DNA of 64,000 bases from Ophiocordyceps camponoti-saundersi (nom. inval.) (taxonomy: Eukaryota; Ascomycota; Sordariomycetes; Hypocreales; Ophiocordycipitaceae), in assembly GCA_003339415.1 (NCBI GenBank), contig PDHQ01000096.1, positions 1 to 64,000 of the forward strand, read 5' to 3'. Made by a program: the position numbers and the translations under genes. The notes under the pieces were generated by a model. It was not told the DNA's origin. It saw only the letters and a program-made list of their open reading frames with translations, and made no database searches. Shown one piece after another: positions 1 through 12,000 of the stretch (within the stretch, counting starts at the first letter, position 1; each line of letters opens with the position of its first letter).

Positions 1-33
1 ATATATATATATAGCAGCTAAAACAGCTTCCCC

Positions 34-2127
34 CTAAAGGTATTTAGGTAGGTTAGCCGTATATAATATAGCCCGTGCTTTATTTAAAATAGTACGATTT
101 ATTCGTTCTATTCTACCGTTAGGTTCTGGGGTTTTTTCAGGACTTATATTATATTTTATACCGTTTTTAATATAGTAGTCTCTTATAGGGTATATAAATT
201 CTTTAGCGTTATCTAAAAAGACCTCTTTTATAGTAGTCTTATTATTATTATTTTCTAGTAAGGCTTTTATTTCTAGAAATTTATTAAACGCTTCTAATTT
301 CTCTTTTAAAAGAGATATATAAAGTTCCCTACTATATATATCCATAAAGGTAATAAAGTACCTGTATTTATTATATGTAGGAGTGCTTATCGGGCCCTAG
401 ATATCTATAACTATTTTATCTAGGTATTTATAGTCCTTTTTAAAAGCTTGCTTATTTACTTTATTCGTAGCTTTTGCTTTTATATAGATTTCATAGTTTA
501 TTACTTTATTTTTATCTTCTTTGCTAATAATAGCTTTATTATTATATCTTTTTATTATTTTAATTAAAGAACGTAAAGATAGATGCCCTAATCGAAGGTG
601 CTAGAGGTATATATCTATTTTTTCCTTTTTATTCTTTAATTGTATTGTGTTATTTATTGCATTTTTAAGTCCTATAAATTTAACCCTCTTTCCTTTTTAT
701 ATAGAGAGAGGTAAATAATAGAGGCCTCCCTTTGTTATAGCTGTTACTATAAGCTTATTTTTAAGGTTATATAAAGAGAGTATATTATTATTTATAATAG
801 TAATTGTTTTCTTTAAGCAGGACTAGCTTATAATATTAACGCCTAATTCGGGTATAAAAAGGCAGTCTTTTAATATAGACTTTTTATCTAAGCTAGGGAA
901 TTTAAATATTAAGTCCCCGGACCTATAAACCTTAATATAAGATGCTTTACCCTAGTTAACTCTAGTATTTATATCTTTATAATTAGATAATAAAGCTTTA
1001 TCTGCAATAATATGCTTTATTATACCTATATCGTGTATAAAATACGTATATTTTTTACTATCTAAAGAGCTATCTATATATAAAGACTATGTTTTTAGCA
1101 GTATTTGCTATATAGCGTTATAAGAAGTCTTTAAAGCTCCTATAAAATTATTAGAGTTATTTATAGCGTTGTTTATTATATTATAGCATACCTTAGCCTC
1201 TAATTTATCTTCTTCTTCAGCATTAGAGTCTGTTTCTACTGCCCTTCCGGGCGTAGGGGCCGAAGGAATATCTATTTCCATAGGTGCCGTATCTATATCT
1301 ATTATTATAAAGATTTTCTTCGGTTTATCAGCTTCTATAGGCTTTATATCTGAAGAGCTGAAGGTACCGTGGCTTTTCCGTAAAGGCTTCTTTAAGGGCT
1401 TCTTTGTTACCCTATTTTCCTTAGGCTTAAAGCCTTTAGGGGCCTTTTCCGGGTGAAGGAAATAGCAGTCCTTATCGAAGTGCCCGGGGAGTTTATAGTA
1501 GGCATATTTAAAAGCCTTTTTCTGTTTTTTCCAAGGTTTCTTCGTAGCTAAAAAGGCTTGAGCCTCTTCCTCCGGGTTATTAGACTTATAGCGTTTAGCT
1601 TCGTCTAGTATATTAGCAAATAACTTGCCTAGATTATAAGACCCTTCGTTATTTCGTAGGTCTTAAGTTATATACGTTATAAAGCCCTGAAAAGGCTCTA
1701 AAAGGTTATTTAAAACCCACGTTATAAGGACTATTTTAGGAATTATAATATCCCTAGCTTTAAGCTCTTCCTAGATAGCTTTAGTGCGATTCAGGTAGTC
1801 CTCTATATTATAAGGCGTAGCCTTGCCCATTTCTAGCAGTTCCTTAGTTAAAAGGAAATTACTAGTAAAAGAAACGGGGTTATAAAGGTCCTTGAGCTTA
1901 TCCCAGGCCTCCATTATAGAGCGTAGGTGCATTATCTAGGTAAGGGGCCCATCTTTAAGCTGAAGCCTTATAAGGGCTAAAGCCTCCTCTATTTTATTAT
2001 AGGCTATAGTGCCCAGAGCCCCCTGAAGCTTCTCCCTAATTAAAAGAGAGTCCATTCTTAAAGCCCAGTGTGTGTAGTTAGCTAAGCCTGAAAGTTTGGC
2101 AAAAAGGTATTTTTCAGCGTTGCCCAT
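34..2127 (-). pseudogene. copia gag-pol remnant (gag N-terminus, zinc knuckle, pre-integrase, integrase)
   Basis: The gag start is an open 63-residue stretch at 1936-2127 with the copia-type pattern of Leu-Asn-Tyr...Trp followed by a Met-rich segment. A CX2CX4HX4C knuckle lies near 1465-1506, with its first two cysteines now Tyr, as expected for TGY to TAY by RIP. A His-x-Arg-Leu-Gly-His pre-integrase motif lies near 560-610. The integrase C-terminal core is open over 37-345 and shows the Asn-Gly-x-x-Glu-Arg block. It stops at 34-36 exactly where the family has Trp (TGG to TAG), after which the frame goes on with family-like residues. The open segments contain almost no Trp, Gln or His, as RIP predicts. 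Confidence 0.85.
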
Positions 2128-2291
2128 GATTGGTCGATGAGGGAATTTTTTGAGGAAAAGTGGGTCTAATAGCTGAAAAGCGCCGAAGAAGAGGATTCGA
2201 AAGAGGTAGTTTGAGGTGTGAAAATTTGAGAGGAAGGGGGTGAAAAAGAGGATTGAAATGTAAAGGTATCCCGAGTTAGTAAGCTGAACCC

Positions 2292-2304
2292 GGGCTCATA
2301 ACCT
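2292..2304 (-). other. Primer-binding site for a half initiator tRNA-Met
   Basis: The plus strand reads gggctcataacct, and GGGCTCATAACC is the anticodon arm of eukaryotic initiator tRNA-Met, CAU anticodon included. On the element's own strand this is its complement, placed just upstream of gag. Drosophila copia primes from an internally cleaved initiator tRNA-Met half in the same way. The match is seen directly; the priming role is inferred. Confidence 0.7.
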
Positions 2305-2870
2305 CAAAAGGTTATACATATTGGAAATAAATAGTGACGGATTGAGAAAAAATATCACGTGATAGAGTGAGAAAAGAGGTATCACGTGATGGTCAAATGG
2401 AGGAAAAAGATGAAGAATTGGAGGCAGGAGAGGTGATTAAATTGTGAGTGTGAGATGATGATACTATACAAGTAGGTGGGAAAACCCTCCTTCTTTTATA
2501 GACAATTTCTCAGTAACGAAGGTACTTTCTAAGATACTTCCAAGTCCTCGGATGTAGTACTCTGACGTAGCTGTAAGACCTTCCTTTCCCCTTATTTGTA
2601 GGTATTTTCCTTCTTTTGTTATTTGACTTAGAAGATCGAGGATTTGCGGTGAGACTTGTGTGTGATGCACACGATCGAGGCTTGTGCGCGCGCTTAGGCC
2701 GCGTACGCTTAGGCCCTGTAAGCGCTGTACGTGAGACCCTGTAAGCGCTATGTGACAGGCGCTATAGGGCCTGTGCGATAGGCGTTGTGGGGCATGTGCG
2801 TGCGCTGTAGTGGGCCCTGGTGTGTATAGCTTATTCCTCTTTTATACTATATGTCTCAGGCTATATTATA
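2305..2870 (-). repeat. Probable 5' LTR and leader of the left copia element; little RIP
   Basis: This stretch follows the primer site and should hold the 5' LTR. Unlike its surroundings it is rich in CA and TG, and from about 2,660 it is GC-rich with GTGCGYGCGCTTAGGCC-like and CCTGTAAGCGCT repeats. Two copies of TATCACGTGATR sit near 2,351 and 2,387. The outer LTR edge cannot be placed because the partner LTR is outside the window. The short open frame at 2464-2670 looks fortuitous. Confidence 0.4.
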
Positions 2871-2880
2871 GGCTTATTTC

Positions 2881-5800
2881 TTATCCGATTAAGATAAGAA
2901 AATATGCATTATATAGCGTTTTAAAAGGGCTTTAATATAATATAAATATTGCCTTATAAAACTTACTTAAAGTATTTATAAATAATTATATAAGCCTATT
3001 ATAGCTGTATTTTTATATTTACTCTTACAATTCTCTAATTCTATTCGTTTTCTTCTTATTTTTCTTTCTTTTATACTTAAGATTAATCCGCCTTATAGTA
3101 ATCCCTATTATTTTCGCGATAAAACTTACCGTAAGCTATTTTACGAGTAGCTAATTCGTACTCCCCCTATACTTATTTTCGAAGGCTTTAAGAAAGCTAT
3201 TTAGCTATTCGGAAACCTCGCCGAACTTTAGTATTCGTTTAAATTACTTACCTATAAATTTAACGACTAGAAATCGAATAACTATATAATATTTATCGCT
3301 TAGAAATAGGCACTCTAAGTAAAAGGCTACGATCTATCTTTTAGTAAGTTAGATAATTATATCTATTATATTAATAAGAAAGTAAAGAGATAAGCTAACG
3401 GAGAATAACTCCTTAATAATAAGGATTATAATTCCGAGTACTCGCTTTTAGATAACGAATACTTTAGCTTTAATAACTCTCTACCTAAAATTTCTAAGGT
3501 TATAGCGCCTAAATATTCTACTTAATAAATTACCGCGGTATCTTCTTTTACCGCTAGCTTTACCTCTAAAATACTAGCCGCCTTAATAAAAAGCTATACC
3601 TATCTTACGCTTCTATACTCCCTTACCGATATTAAAGGAAATATTTTTCCGTAATTTAAATAACTTAGAAAGAACTATTACGGCGCGTACGCGCTATTAG
3701 AAATTATAAAGGATTATATTAAGGGCCTAGTTAGCGGGTAAGTTTACTAAAACTCCGAAGAATTAGAAGAGATTAAAAGAATCTTAGCTATTATCTCGTA
3801 TACCGACTATTTTAGTAAGATAAAATAAATAGTATTAGCGGCTATAGAAAAAGAGACTAAGGTTAAGGGAGCTACTCCTATCTTTAAGAAATCCCTAGTA
3901 AGGCGATTTATTACTCCTCCTCCTCCTATTTAATAAAGCGTCCTTAGAACCCCTAATAAATAAATTTATTCCGCCTTTTAGTAACCTATAACTCCCGTAA
4001 CTATTTCTAAAACTACTATTTAATTTTAAGAAGTTCTAAAAGCTAAAAATATTAAAAAAGCTAATAATAACTTCTTAGTAACTTATTACGATAATCTAGT
4101 TTAGGTTATTAAATACTCGCTTACTTTTTTCGTAATATATTACGATAAGTAAACTTTAGTATTTTAGGATATAAATATTACTTTAATCTAAGCGATTTAT
4201 TTTAATAAGTGCCTCGCTAAATATAATATTTCCCTTAGCTTAAGTTATATAGTAAAGATATTTAATATTAGTAATAAATAAGTTATTAATTTCCCTATTC
4301 TTATACCTATTTTACTTAATACTCCCGCTTTTAAGAATATATTAATAGATATTAATAAGGTTATTATATTTATTAATAAGAAGTCCGCGCTTAATAATTT
4401 AGGGAAGATTCTAAAATTTTACGAGAGAAACCGTTAGGACTTGTACGTTTATATAAGAGAATAAACGTATCTACCTAGCGAAAATATTATTACGCTATTA
4501 CTAGCCGTTACTATTAATTATATACTTTTATCGGCCTAGAGTAATATTATTAGAAATAAAATAACCCTAAACCTTAGTAATATTCTAGTTTTTAGCGTTT
4601 TAGATTTAGTTAAGATAGCTCCTAATAATATTACGAAAAAGCTATATAGTTAGATAAGCTAATTAGTCGAACCCTCTAATAATGCTAAATATACTACGAT
4701 TATTAAACTTATTAACGCTAACCTTTTCGTTAATATATCGATAAACTAAGGCACTCCTTAGCTCTCTATATAGCGCTAGCATAAACTATAGTAGAAATTA
4801 ATAACGCGCTTTGCACGAAAAGCACGCGTTATACTATTTAACTATTAATATATAATAGTCTTTATATCTATTCTACTATTAATAAGTAATAAATCTCTAA
4901 GTTATTTAACTATTAATAAGTAACGACTATTATATTTACTAAGCTTAGGCAAGAACCTTATAGATTAATATACTTTTAGTATCGTTTTTTAATATCTTTA
5001 CGATATAGTATTAGTTATATACTATTTATCCTATACTCTATACGCTATAAATAGAGAAAGAATATTAGCTATAATAACTAGCTATATAAAGCTTATTTAC
5101 GGCGACTACTCGCGATATACGCTTAAGGATAAATATAACTATCCGTAATATAATTAATCTTACTACTATTTATAATATCTTAAACGCCTCCGTCTTCGTA
5201 AAGTATACTATACCTAAAGCTATAAACTATATCTTTTATAGTAGTTACGGTAAGATTATCCGTATTCGCTCTCGTATTATTACGAACGCTAGTTTATATA
5301 ATAAGGATAGTAAGATATTTTCCTTTATTCTATTCCTTTAATTTATATATTACGTCGCGTTCCTATTATTCCTATTTTTCTTTCTTAGTATTACGATACC
5401 TTTTACCGTAATATATATTCTTCTATATATATCTAATATATATTATAATTCTCCTTTATTATTCTTATTTTATTTTTTTATTTCTTTCTTACCTTATATA
5501 GATTAATTTAGTTCTCTATACGTAGATCTCTAATAATATTTCTTAATCTATAAATAGATATAGTTATTAAAGTTAATATAGAAAAGCTTTTAAGTATAAT
5601 AATAGTTTCTAAAATAAAATAGGAATTAATAAAACTATTAGAATTCTTTTCCGGCCTAGGGAGTTAATACGGGACGTATAATAATACCCCTATAAATCGC
5701 CTAACCTCTTATAATATTTCCTTAGGATTTCCTAGAATTTCCCGCCTTAGGATTTTACTCGGATTTCCCCTAGAAACTTTATTACCTTTACGCTTAGGAA

Positions 5801-6059
5801 ATTACTAGGATTTCCTCTTAGGATTTCTCTATAATAACTCTTAAGATTTTACTAAAATTTTTAGTAAGATCTAGTATTAAAATATACTTTTAGAAATCTC
5901 CGGATTTTACTAGGAAATCCCCGTACGTTAGGAAATTACCGCGTATTAGGAAATCTCTATTTTATTAATATACTTAGAAATTACCGTAAAATCCCCTTAG
6001 GTAAATACCTTTAGGATTATACTAGGAAATCTTCCTTAAGCTCCTAGCTATATAATTAG
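2881..6059. repeat. Unassigned RIP-degraded repetitive DNA
   Basis: I see no LTR pair or recognisable transposase or polymerase motif. A plus-strand frame over roughly 4020-4730 stays coherent for long runs broken mainly by TAG and TAA at former Gln/Trp positions, so an old coding region is likely, but I do not recognise it. The stretch 5690-6035 is packed with AGGATTTCC / GGAAATCC words that also fill the gypsy LTRs downstream, so it may be a diverged LTR. An imperfect palindrome lies at 4803-4830. Confidence 0.45.
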
Positions 6060-8723
6060 CTTAATATTCCTTTAGGTAATAATTTAGATTTTTTTATAGT
6101 TACTATTTTAATTCTTAAAAGACTCTTACCTATACTTATACTTTTTATAGTAGCTATTCTATAATCTTACGATCGGTAGCTAGCCCGTCTCCCTTTCCTA
6201 TATATTATATCTAATAGCTAGCCTAGTATATATAACTACTAGTAGATTATACGTATAAGCGTATATTAGCTAGGTTATAAAACTTAATATCTCTAGCTTT
6301 AATAATCTTATCTTTTTTAGGTAAATATATCTTATAAATATACTTATAAAGCTTTTCTATACTAATAAGGCGACTTTTCTTAGCTTAAGGGGCTATTTTA
6401 GCGCTCTAAATCCTATATTAAGAAGGGATAATAACGTATACCTTATAACCCTACGATTATATATATTTAATTAAATATTTATATAAAACGCGGATCGTAG
6501 CTATTATTATCTTAATAGGGCTTTAATTTTTCGGGTTAGTTAACGATAGTAGTATATTCTATATATAAGCGCTAAAGTTAATAAAAAATAGCTATAGCTT
6601 CTTAGGTAGCTTCGTCTCGATATAAATAGCTCTTATAGCCTTTATAAGGGTACGGCCGGCACGCTTAGCTTTACTATTTTAAGTAGGAGTATAAAGGGTA
6701 TAGAAGCGTAAGATAAAGCCCTTATTAGCGGCCTAAGCTTTAATCTTTTATTACGTAAATTTAAGGGTATTATTAAAGCTTATTACTTAAATACGGTAGC
6801 CGCTAGTAATAGCGTTAACGCTACGTTTCTACGCTTTAAGCTGTTTAAAAGCTTTATTATAGGTTTTAGTAAAGAGAACCTAGTAATAGTTAATATAAGT
6901 ATCGATTTTATAAAATATATACTAATAACCTTTATAAGCTATTAAAGAATATTAGATAAAATCTTAGAAGATATATTATAGGAAACTTATAAGTAGAATA
7001 GCGGGATCTTAACTAATTATAATATTTAATTTTCTAAGTTAGCACGCGCGGTAGTAGAATAAGTTAAAAATACTCTTCTTATTAATCGTAAGGCCGAACT
7101 TATAGTAGGCCTTAAGAATCTTATTTTTACCCGCGTGCCCGAGGCGGCGATATATTATAGCGAAGTTAACTTCCTATTTTATAGTAAGTAGGGTAGCTAT
7201 TATAAGAGGCTTCTAGGCCTTAGCTCTTATAATATTAGTAACGCCTCCTATCTAAAAGAGGTAGTAGAGAGTACGTCCGCGTTATTAAAAGTATATTCCT
7301 TCGCTATCGATATAGATTTCCTTCCTATTAAGCTAATTAGTAAATATAAGATTAATTAAGATATCTATATTATAAAATACCTCTTTAAAGGTAATTAAAT
7401 AGCTATTAAAAGCGTTAATTATAATAGTACTTTAGCTATAATAAAATAAGGGCTTACTATTTAATATTATAAAATAATAAAAGCTATTAAATTCTTTATA
7501 TTAATTAAACTATCCCTTATTATTAAAAAAATATAAAATATAGCTAATATTAATAATTATAGCGTTTTATAAAATAAAGTTATCGTAACCTTTAAGGGCG
7601 GTATTAATAATATAAGCTACGGTGCTTTTCCCTACCGATATTATATCTACGCTATTACTTACGAAACTCGCGTTACTATTCTTATATTACTTAGGAATAG
7701 GTAGCGGCCGGAGCTTAGGGTAAAGAACTTAATATTACTCTTTTAAGTAAATATAACCTCCTAGATAAACGTTATAGCTATAATAAGAGAGGGTTATAAT
7801 CTTATTTATTATATTTATACGCTTTAATATATAAGGTATAATATATATCTCCGTTAATAATAATAGCTTTAGCTTATTATTATTATTATTATTACCGTTA
7901 CCTTTATTCTCCGGCTTCTTTTTTTAAGATTAATTTTATATTATAAAAAATACTTTTCCGCTTAATAAGTCGCGGCTTATTTTAAAATTAGTTATTCGTA
8001 ATAAAATATATATATTAATATCGTTAAAAAATAACTTAAAAGGGCTATCTATATTATAATTTTACTTTTTAGCGATAACGGGGTATAAGGTTTAGATAAT
8101 ATTAATAACTTTCTAAGCGTAAATATATAGTATTTTTTTAAAATTAGCCCTTATATCTTTATCCGTAATAATCTAATTTTAAAAGCCTTAAAAGTCCTTC
8201 TTAAAAGCTCTCTAATTTTTAATTATATTATTTTTTAGCTTAAGCTAATACTAATATTAAAGAATATATTAAGGTTATATCTTTATTAATATTTTAGCTT
8301 ATTTCTTAGCTAAGAGATAAATATTATATATTATAATATTTTTATCTTAGCTAAGCTAAGTAATATTACTAATAGCTTTATTAGAAAAAAATTATAAGAT
8401 AATTCTTATAATAATCTCTATTTTATTATTATATTTAATAGCTTTATTTTTATTAATAAGTTAGGTTAGAACCTTATTATCGAAAATAAATAGTTTTACC
8501 TTATTAATTCGGGCTACTATTATAAGATATTTATATTACTTAATATAGCTTATAGCGCCCTTAAGCTTCGTTTTACTAAAAAACGAAGATATCTTATTTT
8601 TTTATTTATTATATTTTACGCTTTTTCTTATTATTTTATATTATACTTTTAAATCGAGAAAGCTAGTTAAATTTTTCGCTACTAAAATTAATATAAAGTA
8701 ATTTTCTTCGTTTTTATTTTACG
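6060..8723 (-). mobile_element. copia-2, minus strand: protease/integrase part, interrupted at 8723
   Basis: Minus-strand translation gives a gag/knuckle-like region near 7830-8700, an HRRLGHAGK-type pre-integrase motif near 7110-7140, and a copia integrase core at about 6450-7000 with a recognisable Lys-Ala-x-Arg-Ala-Gly-Arg-Thr-Leu block. Trp and Gln codons are replaced by TAG and TAA. Its 5' end is separated by the 13-kb insertion starting at 8724 and resumes at 21700. I could not find its reverse transcriptase to the left of 6060, so its 3' end is uncertain. Confidence 0.7.
8719..8723. repeat. Left target-site duplication of the outer plus-strand copia
   Basis: ttacg lies directly before the left LTR. 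The right flank at 21700-21704 reads ttata, which differs by C to T and G to A, both RIP-type changes. Confidence 0.5.
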
Positions 8724-8999
8724 TATTAAGGTATCTTACGATACCTTAATAGCTTTATATTATCCCTATAGCCTCGTCCCTTCGTACGGCCTTCCCGAGT
8801 TATAAGGAACTTTTATATAAGATCCTTCTAATCTTATAACTCCTTACTCTACTTTTTATATTCCTTACTATTATTTTATATATTCGATTAGGTATTTAGA
8901 TAGCTACCCTCCCCGTATATTATATACGAAAAAGTAATCGCGATAATATACTCCTTTTTAGGACCCTTATATTACTAGTAATAGATAGCCCGTCTAATA
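8724..8999 (+). repeat. Left LTR of the outer copia
   Basis: It aligns over its full 276 bp, without gaps by eye, to the split right LTR. The differences are almost all C/T or G/A transitions. The termini form TATTA/TAATA. Confidence 0.85.
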
Positions 9000-9099
9000 C
9001 TAATTAATATATTAGGTAATATATAAATTAGCTAAAACGGAAGAGATAATTACGGATAAAAAGATTAGTAGTTTATTATGCTTAACCTTACCCTCTTAT

Positions 9100-12000
9100 A
9101 TAACTTGGTAGTATATATAATAGCTACCTCGTATAATAAAAAAAGAAGATAGGTTTTTCCTTATACTAAACCCCCTCGAACGATAATAATAGCTTTACGT
9201 GCTCTATTATCTAATAAGAACTCTCGTACGCCCTTAGCACCTTCGAACGCGCTTACGCCCGCGTATACTTAGCCCGAACTAACCTAGGTAACCCCGGAAC
9301 TAACCTAAACCTAGGCTTAAAAACTCGACCTAATTATATACGAAAAGATAGCTAAAAAAAGCACTATCCCGGTCTATATATAGTAAGTAAAAACTAGCTC
9401 GGATTTCTAGGAAACTAACCCGAAAATCGTAAATAGACCCTTAGATATTAAACTTACGATATATATAGGAAAGATTATATATAAAGTAATATACTTAAGA
9501 ATTAGGGGCTCCCTTTTTGCCGGAAGCGCTTAGGAAAACTTCTACGGATAAACTAAATACTAGGTAAAGTAGGTTTCTTATCTATTTCTTAAAGCTTTCT
9601 TATAGCTTCTTAAGGAATAAGGCGTTACCGTATAATAAACCGGTAGCTTCGTTAAGAAATTCCTCTCCGTAATTAAAGCTCCGTATAATTATATTTTAGC
9701 TACCCTTTTAATAACCTTAGTAACCTCTACCTTAGAGCCTATTTAGAAAATTATCCTATCGATTAAGGTTCCCCTTTATATAACTCTTAGCATAACTCCT
9801 AATATAACCCTATACGAAGCGAAGGAAATATTAAACTTATCCACAGCTCTTATAATAATCCTAAAAAGCCTAGCCTTTATTCTTCCCCCCGTATAACCGA
9901 TTTATAATAGCCCGATCACTCCTAAAAAAGTTATAGTATTTAGTAAAAGCTAACGAAAAGATTAAAATTACTTAAGCTATCCGTACGATATCTTATATAA
10001 TAAAGCTAAGCTTTTTATATCGTATTACTAATAGATTAGTATTACTAAAAACTAGTACTACGCTATCTTTCCGGACGTTCTTATAAGCCCGGCGTAGTTA
10101 TATTACCTTTATTATATAAAACCCGAGAAAAGGTAAGATAAGATCTATCGAATACTTAATTCGTATTTTAATACGATAATAAATCGTACGTAGTACTAGG
10201 CTAACTAGACTAGTATAACTTTTACTTCTATACGAAGGAAATACCCGGAGAAAACTATACTAGAAGTCCTCGAGGAATTAATCGAAAAAATATAACTTAT
10301 ATAATATACCCTTAGTAAAGGGGAAACTTAACTTTACGCTACGATAATAAGGGCCTACCGTAAGGTGCCGGAACTTAAGCTAGCACTTCTTTTTACGAAG
10401 CCTTTATACGAAGAGTTTTTCTCTATTCTTCGTATATCGCTTTAGGTTACCCTTAACCGTAAGAAAACGTTCGACTAGTTCTTTATTAATTAATATTATC
10501 GTATAAACTCCCTATAACTAAATTTACCTTAGCTAAAGTTCTATACGGGTAAATTTAAATAGGTTTAGTAGGAGGACCGCCGCCTATTACCCCGTATAAA
10601 GAAGCGCTATTTTATTTATAAGAAGAAAAGGTATTAGTCGACGAATTATAAGTAAGGGGACTTTAACCGCGCGAGAAAGGCATATTTTACTTTATACGAA
10701 AAATTCGATAAGGACCCCCTTACGGATAACGAATTTAAAGCCTTCCTCCTTAAATACGAGGGATATAACGTTATTAATAACCTTAATAACTTATTATACG
10801 AAGAGGAAGATAAGAACGCTCCTAAGGAAGCTGCTTAATTTATCCTCTTAAGTGCCCTTATATATTAATTTATAAGGGAAGATATCTTCGCATAGTAAAC
10901 TATATAATTAAGTAATTAAGTTTTTCTCGTAAACGCTTATTATATAAAATACTAGGGATAATTTTAAAATATTAGCGCTACGAACTTCTTTATTATTAAT
11001 AAAAACTAGGCCGAAGTATTTATATAAGAGAATCTAAATACGTAAATTAACTAGATTTTAAGTATTATAATAATTAAGTTTAGTAGCTTAGCCGCTATAA
11101 CCTCGATTAGTATAATTAATATTAATAGCCTTTTTAGTATTATATAGTATTATATTCTTAATACCCCTACGCTATTCCTCCTTTCCCTTAGAGATATAGA
11201 TCGCTTAAGGGTATATTTTAATAATATTAGGAACGTTATTATATATAAGGATAGTTAGATAATCCTTATCGTACGGAAATAGGGATATCCGTTCTTCTAT
11301 ATGTCTCCGCGCGAAGCCGCCCTTTTTTTTATAAAAGTATAGCTCCGTTATTTATATTATCGCTTTAGGCACCCTTATATAGAATATCTTCGTAACTTAT
11401 TTCGGAACGTAAGTTATAGTAACGTCTCTAAAATATCGCTCCGTACGATAAAGAAATTCTACTACTAATATTAAACGTATAACCCCTCGCTATAGTAATT
11501 TAAATTTTTAATTAAAGATAATATTTCTTTTAATTACGAGATTATTATAGATATCGTATAATTAGGTAATAAGAACGCTCTCTATATTATTAATAAGGCT
11601 ATATTTTTCTAAGCTACTATTTTTATACGATTACTTTTTGCCCGAGATATATAGAACGCCCTTTACTATTATTAGATTACTATTTACTAAGGCCCTCCGG
11701 ATATTATTACGTATAACCTTAATATAAACTTCTTTTTAAACGAATTTTATTTTTTTATATAAATTATTAGTTCGTTATATAAGGAAATACCCGTTAAGGC
11801 GCACTAAGTAATTAGTAAGGTTAAACGCTTATATATCTTTTTTTAATATATATACGATATATTTAAAGAAAATTTTAAAAATTAAGCTAATAACGATATA
11901 ATCCTTTAGCTTACGGTAAAATACTTAAATAATATAGTAAAACCTAATAGCTTTATATTTATACTCCTTATTTTTAGTACGTACTCTTATATTTACGGTA

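Larger units (their letters stand above)
1..2304 (-). mobile_element. Ty1/copia retrotransposon, 5' internal half, cut by the window edge
   Basis: Read on the minus strand the order is gag start, zinc knuckle, GAG-pre-integrase, then integrase, which is the copia order (integrase before reverse transcriptase). The reverse transcriptase and 3' LTR would lie left of base 1. RIP is strong from 1 to about 1,900 but weak near the gag start, so some frames remain open. The primer-binding site at 2292-2304 marks the inner edge of the 5' LTR. The element is dead: premature stops and Cys-to-Tyr changes are visible. Confidence 0.85.

Noticed and set aside
2464..2670. Open frame of 68 codons on the minus strand in the left copia's LTR/leader region
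   Set aside because: No family signal, and it lies in the expected non-coding LTR/leader of the element.
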